Shown here: positions 9,062 through 17,900 of the stretch, piece by piece
Numbering within the stretch: the first letter of the stretch is position 1
Layout: each line of letters starts with the position of its first letter
Assembly: GCF_038562635.1 (NCBI RefSeq)
Contig: NZ_JBCFBO010000001.1
Location: 1,838,643-1,902,642, forward strand
DNA: 64,000 bases
Direction of reading: 5' to 3'
From: Methanobacterium sp.
GTDB taxonomy: Archaea; Methanobacteriota; Methanobacteria; Methanobacteriales; Methanobacteriaceae
Made by a program: the position numbers and the translations under genes
The notes under the pieces: generated by a model
Told to the model about the DNA's origin: nothing
The model's input: only the letters and a program-made list of their open reading frames with translations
The model's database searches: none

Positions 9062-9769
9062 TTATTTTTGTATTAAAATACTCCTCTTTTTTGTCACATA
9101 AAATCCTGTAAATACAAGTACTACAACAATTAGTAATGCATAAATCAGTGTTTCTGCAGATGGAACAGTTAAAGGACTCATTTGAGATTGAAGAACTGTA
9201 CTTATATTTGGAATAACTATAGCAGAAGCTAAAAAGTAAAGGCCAACAAAAAGCATGAAATTACCCAGTAAAACAGGGTAAGGCTTTTTTAAAACCTTTA
9301 CTATTGCACCAGATGCAAAATAAAAAGCAAGTATAGTTATACTAAGGAAAACAGCCGCATAATCCCCAACAAACGCTGTAGAAACTCCTATAAATGGAGA
9401 AGCCAGCACTATAGCTGCTATAACTGCCCCAAAACAGCACGGACACGGTGCAATCATTGCAGCACATGATGCCTTAGCATGATTCTTACGATGCACTTTC
9501 CACTCCCTAATGGTGTGAAAACCTGCATACATAATTATTACTGACATAGCTAAAAATATAGCGAAATTATAATCATACACAACCTTATAAACAATATCAG
9601 TGTGTCCCGAAACTAAAAATGCTAATATAAATATTCCAAGACCGTAAACAGCTGATACTGCCACTGCAGCCTTTTTTGAAAGCCCAGCAAATCCAGATGC
9701 AAGCCCGATCTTAATACCGAACACTAAAACTGTAGATAATATTCCCATTTGCCATAATAACTCTAACAT
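9062..9769 (-). CDS. DUF2162 putative transporter
   Basis: A 235-residue polytopic protein with about six helices, in the LysE/CcdA-like permease style. A cytoplasmic or interhelical Cys motif reads SCAAMIAPCPCCFG, which could bind or pass metal. The ATG at 9769 (MLELLWQMG) has GGTTGAT just upstream, and the TTG at 9778 is less likely. It is the first gene of an operon with the ExbB-like and ExbD-like genes, directly upstream of the CobN genes. DUF2162 is recalled as a methanogen family that travels with CobN. A role in metal or corrinoid transfer across the membrane is inference. Confidence 0.75.
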   Translation of the reverse strand: MLELLWQMGILSTVLVFGIKIGLASGFAGLSKKAAVAVSAVYGLGIFILAFLVSGHTDIVYKVVYDYNFAIFLAMSVIIMYAGFHTIREWKVHRKNHAKASCAAMIAPCPCCFGAVIAAIVLASPFIGVSTAFVGDYAAVFLSITILAFYFASGAIVKVLKKPYPVLLGNFMLFVGLYFLASAIVIPNISTVLQSQMSPLTVPSAETLIYALLIVVVLVFTGFYVTKKRSILIQK

Positions 9770-9803
9770 AGTAATCAACCCACTTTTTATAGTTTAATTC
9801 AAT

Positions 9804-9893
9804 ATAATACTTTCTATTTCATTTTTATTATTACTTTTAGCTTTTATTTCCCCCAAAAAATAATACTATTTAATTAAAATTATTACTTCTGGT
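9804..9893 (-). promoter_or_regulatory. metal-box promoter/operator upstream of the DUF2162 operon
   Basis: TAATACTTTC at 9805-9814 and TATTACTTTT at 9829-9838 are 24 bp apart, start to start, 36-70 bp before the ATG. Read in gene direction these are AAAAGTAATA and GAAAGTATTA; the latter overlaps a BRE/TATA-like core (GAAAG followed by TATTATATT). A second, looser pair (TAATAC 9861, TATTAC 9881) lies behind it. The same arrangement recurs at 19461, 20414 and 21055. Confidence 0.6.
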
Positions 9894-10048
9894 ATTTATT
9901 TCAAATATTAGTAATAATTATAGAACAGTTATTACCTAAAAGCTCAAAATATACTTATTTTTATTACAGCATTTCGCCAAATCCGATACCCTCCAGACAA
10001 TTCCAATTTTCAGTCAATAAAATTCAAAAAAATAAAAAAAAGGAAAAT

Positions 10049-13000
10049 TTATTTTTTAGACTGTTTTAACAGGTTTAAAATATCTTTTTTGAAGTAACCA
10101 AGGCCAAGCATGCATAAAATTGATATTACACCAATTATAGCCAGTGCCGGAACTCCTGAAGATCCTGACGCACCACTAGAAGCTGCTGTAGATACTTCAT
10201 AGGCATTTTTACTACCTGAAGCTACTGAAGCACTGTTACTGCTTGAAGCACTTTTAGTTGCAGCTGTAACCGCTGCTGCTCCAACACTTCCCACGCCGCT
10301 TCCAGAAGAACCGGCGCTGCCACTGCCTTTACCTGTACTAGATTGGCCTTTATCAGAATTTTCATTCTGTGAATTTGCCCCTTTAGAGTCTACAGTTAAA
10401 GTTTGACTAGTAGCCTTATTCATCATATCCGCGAACTGTTTAAGCTGAGCCGTGCTCAATGAAGAGCTCATCACCACAAAATTGCTGAAATCAATGTTAG
10501 CACACGTGTGGTGGCAGCAGGTAACACCATACTGATTAGCGTAATTAATATATTGATTAGCAAGTTCAGTTAAGGTAGCCTTTTCAGCACTCCACATGTT
10601 TCTCCGGTTTGCCTCAAGCATCCATCCCAATATAGACGTATATGCGTAGGGGTTCGATTTAAGCAGGGCACTGCGGACATCCGGATTGGTCATGTAATCT
10701 TTAGCCAGGGTTTCGTACATCCAATCCTTAACTACGTTGGGCTGCACTGCATCCCATGCAAACATGTAACTTATCTCATTTGCAATTTCATGGGCACCTG
10801 AAAATCCTTCGTTAAGCATTCCCTCTTTCCACTTAGGATTTGCAAGTCTGGTTCGGAACTCAGTGGCTAAAAAGTTATCCAATGTCTCTATCTTTGGATT
10901 TAACCGTGTGTTGGCAATGTAAACACTGGCATCATTCCCAGAAAGGCTTTTTACAGCCATTGAAAGACCACCCAGATACTGGTAAACATCGTCGTTGTCT
11001 AAAACTCCATAATTGTTGTCCCTCACCTGTACAGTTGCCTGTACAGTTTTCAGCTGATCCTTGAACGCCTGAAGTCCCTGTAAACCATAAGTCCCTGCAC
11101 CATAGATGTAGGACATCCTTGAGAGGTATGTGTCCACGAGATCAGACTGATCTTTCCACTTGGACGTGGATGGTACCTGTGCTGCAACTCCAGTTCCATA
11201 ACTTCCAGGCGCTTCTCCAAATATTCTGGCCCCTGCCAGGATATCTGCATCTTTAGAGCTCATGCCACTGTTCACATACTTGTTATAGTTGTTCTGGTAG
11301 TGCTTCTTAACGAAGTTGTTGCTGGTGCTCTCAGACAGGTTTGCGACCTGACGGAAGGCGTTATCCAGAATGTCTATGGTGTAAGAGAATGTATCCCTGA
11401 AGAGACCGCTTATTGTTACAACTACATCGACACGGGGCCTCTGGAGCTCACTCAACGGAGTTACCTTAACACCTACGAATCTACCGGACTTCCATACTGG
11501 TTCCAAACCCATGTACCGGAGTATCATAGCTATGGTCTGACCATTAGTACGCATGGTTTCAGTTGACCAGAGCACAACTCCCACTGTTTCAGGGTAGTGT
11601 CCATTTTTCTTGTAGTAATCTTTTAGCATGTCATCAGCCATTTTTTTACCTATCTCCCAAGCTGCTTGATCTGGAGCTGATCTTGGGTCAAAGGAATAGA
11701 AATTGGAACCTGTCGGAAGCACATCTGGTTTACGAATTGGATCACCACCCAGAGCAGGTGATACGAATTCTCCATTCAAAGCTGCAAGCAGAGCCTCCAT
11801 TTCATAGTTTTGAGATATTGCCGCCCTTATTTTTGCTCGGAACTCCGCATTGTCTCGGTTTGCAGGATCAAAGCTCACTATGGATTCGACCATCTGATCC
11901 AAGATGGTGCCATTCAATGCAACTCCAAATGTATGGAGTCCATAGGGCATGAGTGTGGCTGCAAGATCCTCTAAATGGTGTTCAACTTCATTTTTAATTG
12001 TTTCGAAGTTTGCAGTGTTCATGTTGAGATCAATATCCTGATCCAGATTCAGTTTAGTTACAAGTGCTCTGATCTGTTTTTCCAGAGCTGTTTTACGCTG
12101 TTTGTCTGCCGTATTGTCATAGCTGTTTATGAGATCCTGAAGGGTCGAAAGATCCCCATAGAGACCTGAAATTATGAGTGGAGCTGTGAGGTGATCAATT
12201 ATCACTGCGTAACCCCTTCGTTTAGCCTGAGTTCCTTCTCCAGTGTTATCAACAATATAAGGGTAGATGTTAGGCATATCTCCAAGAAGAATATCTGGCC
12301 AGTCGTCTTCACCAAGTCCCACACTTTTTCCCGGCAACCATTCCAGGGTCCCGTGTGTTCCCATGTGTATAACTGCATTGGCGCCCATATTCTTCTGCAA
12401 CCACATGTAGAATGCAATGTATTGATGAGTGGGCGGTAGCGTTGATGAGTGGGCGATGTCTGTGGAGTTTTCTCCCCATCCCCTCATCGGCTGTGCACCA
12501 ATGAATATGTTACCCAGCATGATACCAGGTAAAACAATTTTACCATTATATACCATGACATTACCTGGGGCAGGACCCCATTTAGCAATTACTTCGTCTT
12601 TAAGTTCTTTAGGTAATGTATTAAACCATTTCATGTATTCACTGAGAGGTATGGTTATTGCACCTGCATCCACAACCTTTTTAAGCTCTCCTGGAGCCCA
12701 TGAACCCACGTTATTTCCAGCTGTCAGGAACAGGTTAATTATAGATTCAACTGAATAGTTGCCTGATACTTTGTACCCTGATGCTTTAAGTGCTTGGAGT
12801 ATTGCTGATATACTCTCAGGAACGTTGAGATATGAAGCACCGACTCCATCTTTGCCCCCTGCAGTGTTATAGTAAATAATTGCTATCTTTTTCGCATTGT
12901 TAGGGAGTGTTTGAAGTAATATCCAGTTATAAACCCGGTTAGTTATTCTTTCTATCCTATCCGGTAGTGGCTGGTAATTTTTGACAACGATTCCTGTGTA

Positions 13001-14434
13001 TGGATCAGTTTCTGCAGATTCAACCCCTCCCATAATGATAGGTTCGATCCTTCCTTCCATTTCAGGCATTGCAACCTGCCAGTAAACTTCACTGGAAAGT
13101 CCTGAAGAACTGTTCTTCCAAGCTTCAAGGTCTGAAGCATATATAGGGGCAAATATTGGCACATTCATCTTTTTCAGAAGATCTGTGCTGTTTTGAGGGT
13201 TATTGTATATGATATTGTAACCAACACATGCCACAAGGGCACCTATACGAGAGGAGTTACCATTCAAAAAGTATTTTGTTATGGCATTTGCCCGGGCAGT
13301 GTCACTTGATGCTGTTATAGCCAGAACCACATTCAAGCCCTTGGCTTCCAGGCTTCTTAGTATACTGATGGACATTTCACCGTTTCCATTGAAGAATGTA
13401 GAGGCGTACATCATTATACCTACCCATGCCTTACCAGACTTGTAGTGTCCGCTCTGAGTGTACCATTTCAGGTAGTCGTTCCAGGTTGTAAACTGTGGTG
13501 TGGTTGAGTCTGGATGGTATATGAACTCGGTTGGATAGTTTATGACGCTCAGGTTTTCAGAGGGTTCAACATACATGCCAACCCTTTGAAGTGCTCTGAG
13601 CTGGAACCTTTCCATGTTGTCTGTACCGGTTCCGTCCCAGTAGGTACGAAGCTCTGTGTCATTGGAATCGATGCTGTCGTTATTTAAAAATGCAACACCA
13701 CATCTTAAAGCCATTATTTTAGCCTTTGAATCCTGCAGAAGCGGCATTAAATTTGAAAGTGTGCCGGATTCACTTATCATCTCTATGACTATGAGATCCG
13801 CCTTGGATGCCGAGTGTTTTATCTTCGCTTTGGTGTCTGCAGATGTTAAATCCGTGCTGGTGAAGAATTTCATGTTGAAGTAGTAGCCCTTGTCCCTGAG
13901 TTTCTTGTTGGAATCAACGAACGGCTTGGCATAGGACGAAGATCCACTTATTATAAGCAGGTTATATGCCCTCAAATTTACAGATGTATCACCATAAAGT
14001 ACAGGATCCGTGGCATCTCTCTGTGAGACTAATACATTCACTGTTTGAGACACATGCCCTAAGGCACCCACAGTCAGTTTGAAACTTGTTTTATCACTGA
14101 TAAAATTAACCTTATACTGATTATTTTTAACCTTAACAACATTCACATTAGTAATAGTTTTCCCACTGGTGTCTTTTACTTTTACAGTTGGTAGTTTGTT
14201 ACCAGAAAGAGCCTCTGGATGTTCTAAAGTAACATTCAAGGTGATTTCTGGATCAACAGGTTGTTCTGTACTTTTAATATTATTAGAGTTTGATATTGAA
14301 TTGTTTATTTGAAATTGACCTGTATCATTACCTCCCTGTGAATTTGCTGCTGATACTCCTCCACATAGAGCTAGCACGAAAACAAATGTAATGATTAATA
14401 AAATCGCTTGTTTTTTAATCTTTTTCACCTCCAA
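10049..14434 (-). CDS. cobN: cell-surface CobN-like chelatase protein 1
   Basis: A 1461-residue protein related to CobN/ChlH, the large subunit of cobalt or magnesium chelatases. Order: Sec signal peptide (residues 1-30, ending GGVSAA), an Ig-like or carboxypeptidase-regulatory-like domain (about 55-135), the CobN domain (about 150-1310), a Ser/Gly/Ala-rich linker, and a C-terminal membrane helix (about 1428-1447) with a basic tail. Family blocks are intact: GTHGTLEWLPGKS near residue 690, DMPNIYPYIVDN and GEGTQAKRRGYAV near 735, and CCHHTC at 1306-1311. Canonical CobN is cytosolic and works with CobS/CobT; this one must face outward. Likely role: surface binding or metal exchange on cobalt, nickel or tetrapyrroles, perhaps energised by the ExbB/ExbD-like pair. 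The function is inference. Confidence 0.88.
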   Translation of the reverse strand: MEVKKIKKQAILLIITFVFVLALCGGVSAANSQGGNDTGQFQINNSISNSNNIKSTEQPVDPEITLNVTLEHPEALSGNKLPTVKVKDTSGKTITNVNVVKVKNNQYKVNFISDKTSFKLTVGALGHVSQTVNVLVSQRDATDPVLYGDTSVNLRAYNLLIISGSSSYAKPFVDSNKKLRDKGYYFNMKFFTSTDLTSADTKAKIKHSASKADLIVIEMISESGTLSNLMPLLQDSKAKIMALRCGVAFLNNDSIDSNDTELRTYWDGTGTDNMERFQLRALQRVGMYVEPSENLSVINYPTEFIYHPDSTTPQFTTWNDYLKWYTQSGHYKSGKAWVGIMMYASTFFNGNGEMSISILRSLEAKGLNVVLAITASSDTARANAITKYFLNGNSSRIGALVACVGYNIIYNNPQNSTDLLKKMNVPIFAPIYASDLEAWKNSSSGLSSEVYWQVAMPEMEGRIEPIIMGGVESAETDPYTGIVVKNYQPLPDRIERITNRVYNWILLQTLPNNAKKIAIIYYNTAGGKDGVGASYLNVPESISAILQALKASGYKVSGNYSVESIINLFLTAGNNVGSWAPGELKKVVDAGAITIPLSEYMKWFNTLPKELKDEVIAKWGPAPGNVMVYNGKIVLPGIMLGNIFIGAQPMRGWGENSTDIAHSSTLPPTHQYIAFYMWLQKNMGANAVIHMGTHGTLEWLPGKSVGLGEDDWPDILLGDMPNIYPYIVDNTGEGTQAKRRGYAVIIDHLTAPLIISGLYGDLSTLQDLINSYDNTADKQRKTALEKQIRALVTKLNLDQDIDLNMNTANFETIKNEVEHHLEDLAATLMPYGLHTFGVALNGTILDQMVESIVSFDPANRDNAEFRAKIRAAISQNYEMEALLAALNGEFVSPALGGDPIRKPDVLPTGSNFYSFDPRSAPDQAAWEIGKKMADDMLKDYYKKNGHYPETVGVVLWSTETMRTNGQTIAMILRYMGLEPVWKSGRFVGVKVTPLSELQRPRVDVVVTISGLFRDTFSYTIDILDNAFRQVANLSESTSNNFVKKHYQNNYNKYVNSGMSSKDADILAGARIFGEAPGSYGTGVAAQVPSTSKWKDQSDLVDTYLSRMSYIYGAGTYGLQGLQAFKDQLKTVQATVQVRDNNYGVLDNDDVYQYLGGLSMAVKSLSGNDASVYIANTRLNPKIETLDNFLATEFRTRLANPKWKEGMLNEGFSGAHEIANEISYMFAWDAVQPNVVKDWMYETLAKDYMTNPDVRSALLKSNPYAYTSILGWMLEANRRNMWSAEKATLTELANQYINYANQYGVTCCHHTCANIDFSNFVVMSSSLSTAQLKQFADMMNKATSQTLTVDSKGANSQNENSDKGQSSTGKGSGSAGSSGSGVGSVGAAAVTAATKSASSSNSASVASGSKNAYEVSTAASSGASGSSGVPALAIIGVISILCMLGLGYFKKDILNLLKQSKK

Positions 14435-14600
14435 AAAATCTCTAATTTTTTGGGGTTTAGAAAATCTCGAAAGAGATTTTTTTCAACCTCCAAAATTTTT
14501 ATTTTTTGGGGTTCAGAAAATCTCGAAAGAGATTTTTTTCAACCTCCAAAATTTTTATTTTTTGGGGTTCAGAAAATACGAAGTACTTTCTTCAACCTCC
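14424..14600. repeat. tandem palindromic leader of cobN1 with repeated ribosome-site sequence
   Basis: Read on the plus strand, TTCACCTCC (14424-14432, the ribosome site of cobN1) is followed by three further TTCAACCTCC copies at 14482, 14538 and 14591. They are separated by 53-58 bp units, each with two hairpins (CCAAAATTTTT with ATTTTTTGG, and AAAATCTC with GAGATTTT). The true ribosome site has thus been repeated along with the palindromes. This would give the mRNA a highly structured leader with several anti-16S motifs. Confidence 0.8.
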
Positions 14601-14689
14601 AAAATTTTTTAGCAAGTATCCTCTTATTCAAGTATACTTGAATAAAAATCAAGTATAAGTGATATTTAATATTATCTATTTTTTCAAGT

Positions 14690-14791
14690 TTAGTTTAAAA
14701 AAATTAAAGTAAATTTTATATATGAAAAAGAACCAGTCATTGTTGTTGTAAAAAATAAATAATAAAAAAGACATCGAAATGGATCTACCAT
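14690..14791 (-). CDS. possible 33-aa leader peptide upstream of cobN1
   Basis: An ATG at 14791 preceded by GGAGGTTT opens 33 codons (MVDPFRCLFYYLFFTTT and onward). The ribosome site and the ATG sit inside a long-range stem (AAAAAGACATC at about 14765-14775 with GATGTCTTTTT at 14814-14824). No homology is recognised. It could be a regulatory upstream ORF or chance. Confidence 0.25.
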   Translation of the reverse strand: MVDPFRCLFYYLFFTTTMTGSFSYIKFTLIFLN

Positions 14792-14856
14792 AAACCTCCT
14801 TATTCACGAATAAGATGTCTTTTTAAGGTATCTGGGTTAAACCAGATTCCTATACC
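14764..14856 (-). ncRNA. candidate structured leader or terminator between cobN2 and cobN1
   Basis: Two adjacent secondary structures. One is a 10-11 bp outer stem with an internal CTTATTC-ac-GAATAAG hairpin. The other is ATCTGG/CCAGAT flanked by GGTAT and ATACC (14827-14856). In transcription order (minus strand) the second hairpin comes first, and the outer stem closes with a T-run. This fits a terminator for cobN2, or an RNA switch controlling the gene downstream. Confidence 0.35.
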
Positions 14857-14937
14857 CTTTTTTATAGAAAATTAAATTATTATTTTTGAGAAGTTAAAAA
14901 TTAAGCCCGTGTATACAAAAAATAAAAAAAATAGGAG

Positions 14938-17900
14938 TTATTTCCTTTTAAATAGATTTGGCATATCCTTTCTGAAATAACCCGCACCTATCAAACCAAG
15001 TATAAGGATAACTCCTAATATTGCTGCTAACATTGTATCTTCTGAAGATCCAGATGAAGTTTCTGGTTTAGTTATCTCATACGCTTTTTGTCCCTGATTA
15101 CCTGCACCAGATTGTGATTTCTGCGAACTTTGTGTAGAACTTGCAGCTGAAGCGTAAGTAACTCCGTTAGAAATTTGACCTGGTGATGAAGTTCCACCTG
15201 TAGAAGTAGATCCTCCCTGTTGCGGTTTAGAAGGAGTAGACGTTGCAAATACAGGGTTCTGTGTGGAAGCATACAATTTGATTTTAACTCCATCCACAAG
15301 CACAGAATTCATATTTTGGAACATCTCGTTTACAATATTCATGTCCAGAGGATCACCACTCCATCCATTATCTTTAATTGAAGTAGCCAAACTATTAGCT
15401 AAAGCTCTTCGAGTATCAGAATCTGCATTCCAGCGGTTTGAATGGATAGCCTGCATAAGGTTATACATGATTGCCTGCTGTGTGTAAGGATTGTTTCTTT
15501 TGAAATAGTCATTAAGCCCCAAATTCAAGCTATCTCTGACATATATATCATAAATTGCTTGGAACTGGTTTGAAGTAGCAGTACCTGGATTTAATATATC
15601 CCACGCCAGCAGATTCGTAATATCCAAGAAACGGCTGGCTGCACCTGGTCCCTGAGAAATTAATGCGCTAATCCAAGTAGGATTGAAGTAACTAGTTCTT
15701 AAATCACGGGCTATCGACTCAGCTAGAGTTTCTGTTTTGGGTTTATCTGGATTTTCAAGATTATTTATGACCATTACAGGTGCAGTACCAGTTATTTTAG
15801 TGATAGCTGCGCCCAAACCCCCAAAGTACGCATAGTAGTCGTCATCACCAAGCAGGTCGTTAGCATTTACATCTCTGCTGAAAACCGCCATATCAGTTCC
15901 ATTGAGGATTGCTGTGTAAAGGTCTACAAGAATTTGGGAAGTCGCATTTGAACCATATAAATAACCAAATGTATTTATATAGGTGTCAATGACTGCCTGC
16001 ATATTATCCCCACTTTTACCCAGGGTAACCTCTGTTAGCGGGTTATGGTGATTTCCAGGTTCTTGAGAGAATATTCTGGACATCGAAAGCTGCTTAGCAT
16101 CCCCATCACTGTAGCCTTTTTTAATAAGCATCTGATAGATACCATCTGAATGAGTTTTAACGTAATTTGTTGTGCTGTTGATGGTCGCAGCATATCTTAC
16201 AGCAGCATCAAGTACATCCAGGACGCATTTATAGTCGTTCAAGTAAAGAGAAGTTGTAGTGATTACAACATCGATTATAGGCCTTCCAAGATTAGGGATT
16301 ACCTCTGTACCGTTAATATATCCATTACTATCCCATTTAGGTTTTAAACCCATCAAATAGAGTATTTCAGCTTCCATTACACCCTTATCCTGAATTGAAT
16401 GTGTAGCCCACAGCATGAAGGCTACTTTTTCTGGATATTTTCCATGCTGTTTATAGTAAGAAGACAGCATTTCGTCCACCAGTTTCACAGCGATATTCCA
16501 TGCTTCCTTGGTAGGTACTGTTCTAGGGTCAAATGAATACATGTTATTTCCAGTAGGAAGCACATTTGGATTTGTAATTGGGTCTCCAATGTTAGATGCA
16601 GGAATATAACCCCCATTTAATGCTTTCAAAGTGCTGTTGATCTCGTTAGTTGCCAGTTCAAGATTATTCATGTATATTATGGCCAGATTTAGATAGGCCG
16701 TTAAATCAGTTTTAGTTTGGTTTAAGACCGATTTTTGAGCATCTTCAGCTGACATTTTATCAAATAAAACCTTTTCAAGCAGTAAATATACCTGATCATC
16801 AGTTAATTTATTCGCGTTCATGTAATCTCTAAACTGGTAACCCAAAAGCGATTGTACCATATAAATAGAATAATTTCCCGTTGGGGGTTCACCAAGCACG
16901 TGTAACCCAAGCGTGATGTATTCTGATTCCATTTCCTGCAGATAATCCTGCAGTTCAATAGCGAACTGATCGAAATCCTTGATTGTAGATAAGTTCACAT
17001 TCATATCTTCATCAAGATGAATAGTTTTGGTCAGCTGTAAAATTGTACTTTTAAGTTCTGCCTTGATGGATGCCGATGTTGATTGATCGAAATATGTATT
17101 CAACTTCTGGTTCAGTACTGTTAAATTACCATAAAGCCCTGAAATAGTCATAGTTGGTATTAAATGACTGATCATTACCGCGCCCTGTCTTCTTTGAGGT
17201 AAAGTAGATTCACTTCCCTCTACAGTAAATAGATAGATTACAGGCATGTCTTGACTTACAATCGCAGGCCAATCATTTTCACAGTCCAGACCAGTTGCAC
17301 TCTTTCCTGGTAACCATGCCACCGTACCGTGTCTTCCAAAGTTGATCAATGCATCTGCATTATAAACATTATTTAACCAGAAATAGAATGCCAGGTACTG
17401 ATGAGTCGGCGGTACGCTGCCACTGTGATACATCACTTCCCCATTCTGAGTGTAACCACGGGATGGTTCAGGAGCCAGAATGATGTTTCCATACTGGATT
17501 ACAGGTAAAACTAGATACCGTGTACCGTTTTTAGTGTAAACCATTATATCTCCAGGAGCTTCACCCCATGCATCAATAACTTCCTGTCTTTTAGCAGCGT
17601 TAAGCTTGTTAAACCATGCTAAATATTGAGATTCAGGAACTAAAACCACAGGATAATTTTCAACCAGCTTTTTCAGGTCTCCAGGTGCCCAGTTACCTAT
17701 ATTTGAACCCTGATTTCTGATGATCACCGCAAGTTCATCTGCTGTAGGAATTTTTTTATTTCCTAAATTATAGCCGCTGTCTTTCAAAGCCTGTAAAAGG
17801 TTCACTAAACTGGCATATGCATCTAAATGTCCTGCACTAACTCCAGAACTCAATCCTGGCTGTGAGGTCCAGTAAATGATAGCTACTTTCTTATTAGCAT

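Noticed and set aside
10840..13883. Several plus-strand ORFs within cobN1
   Set aside because: They are shadows on the strand opposite a long, well-supported gene.
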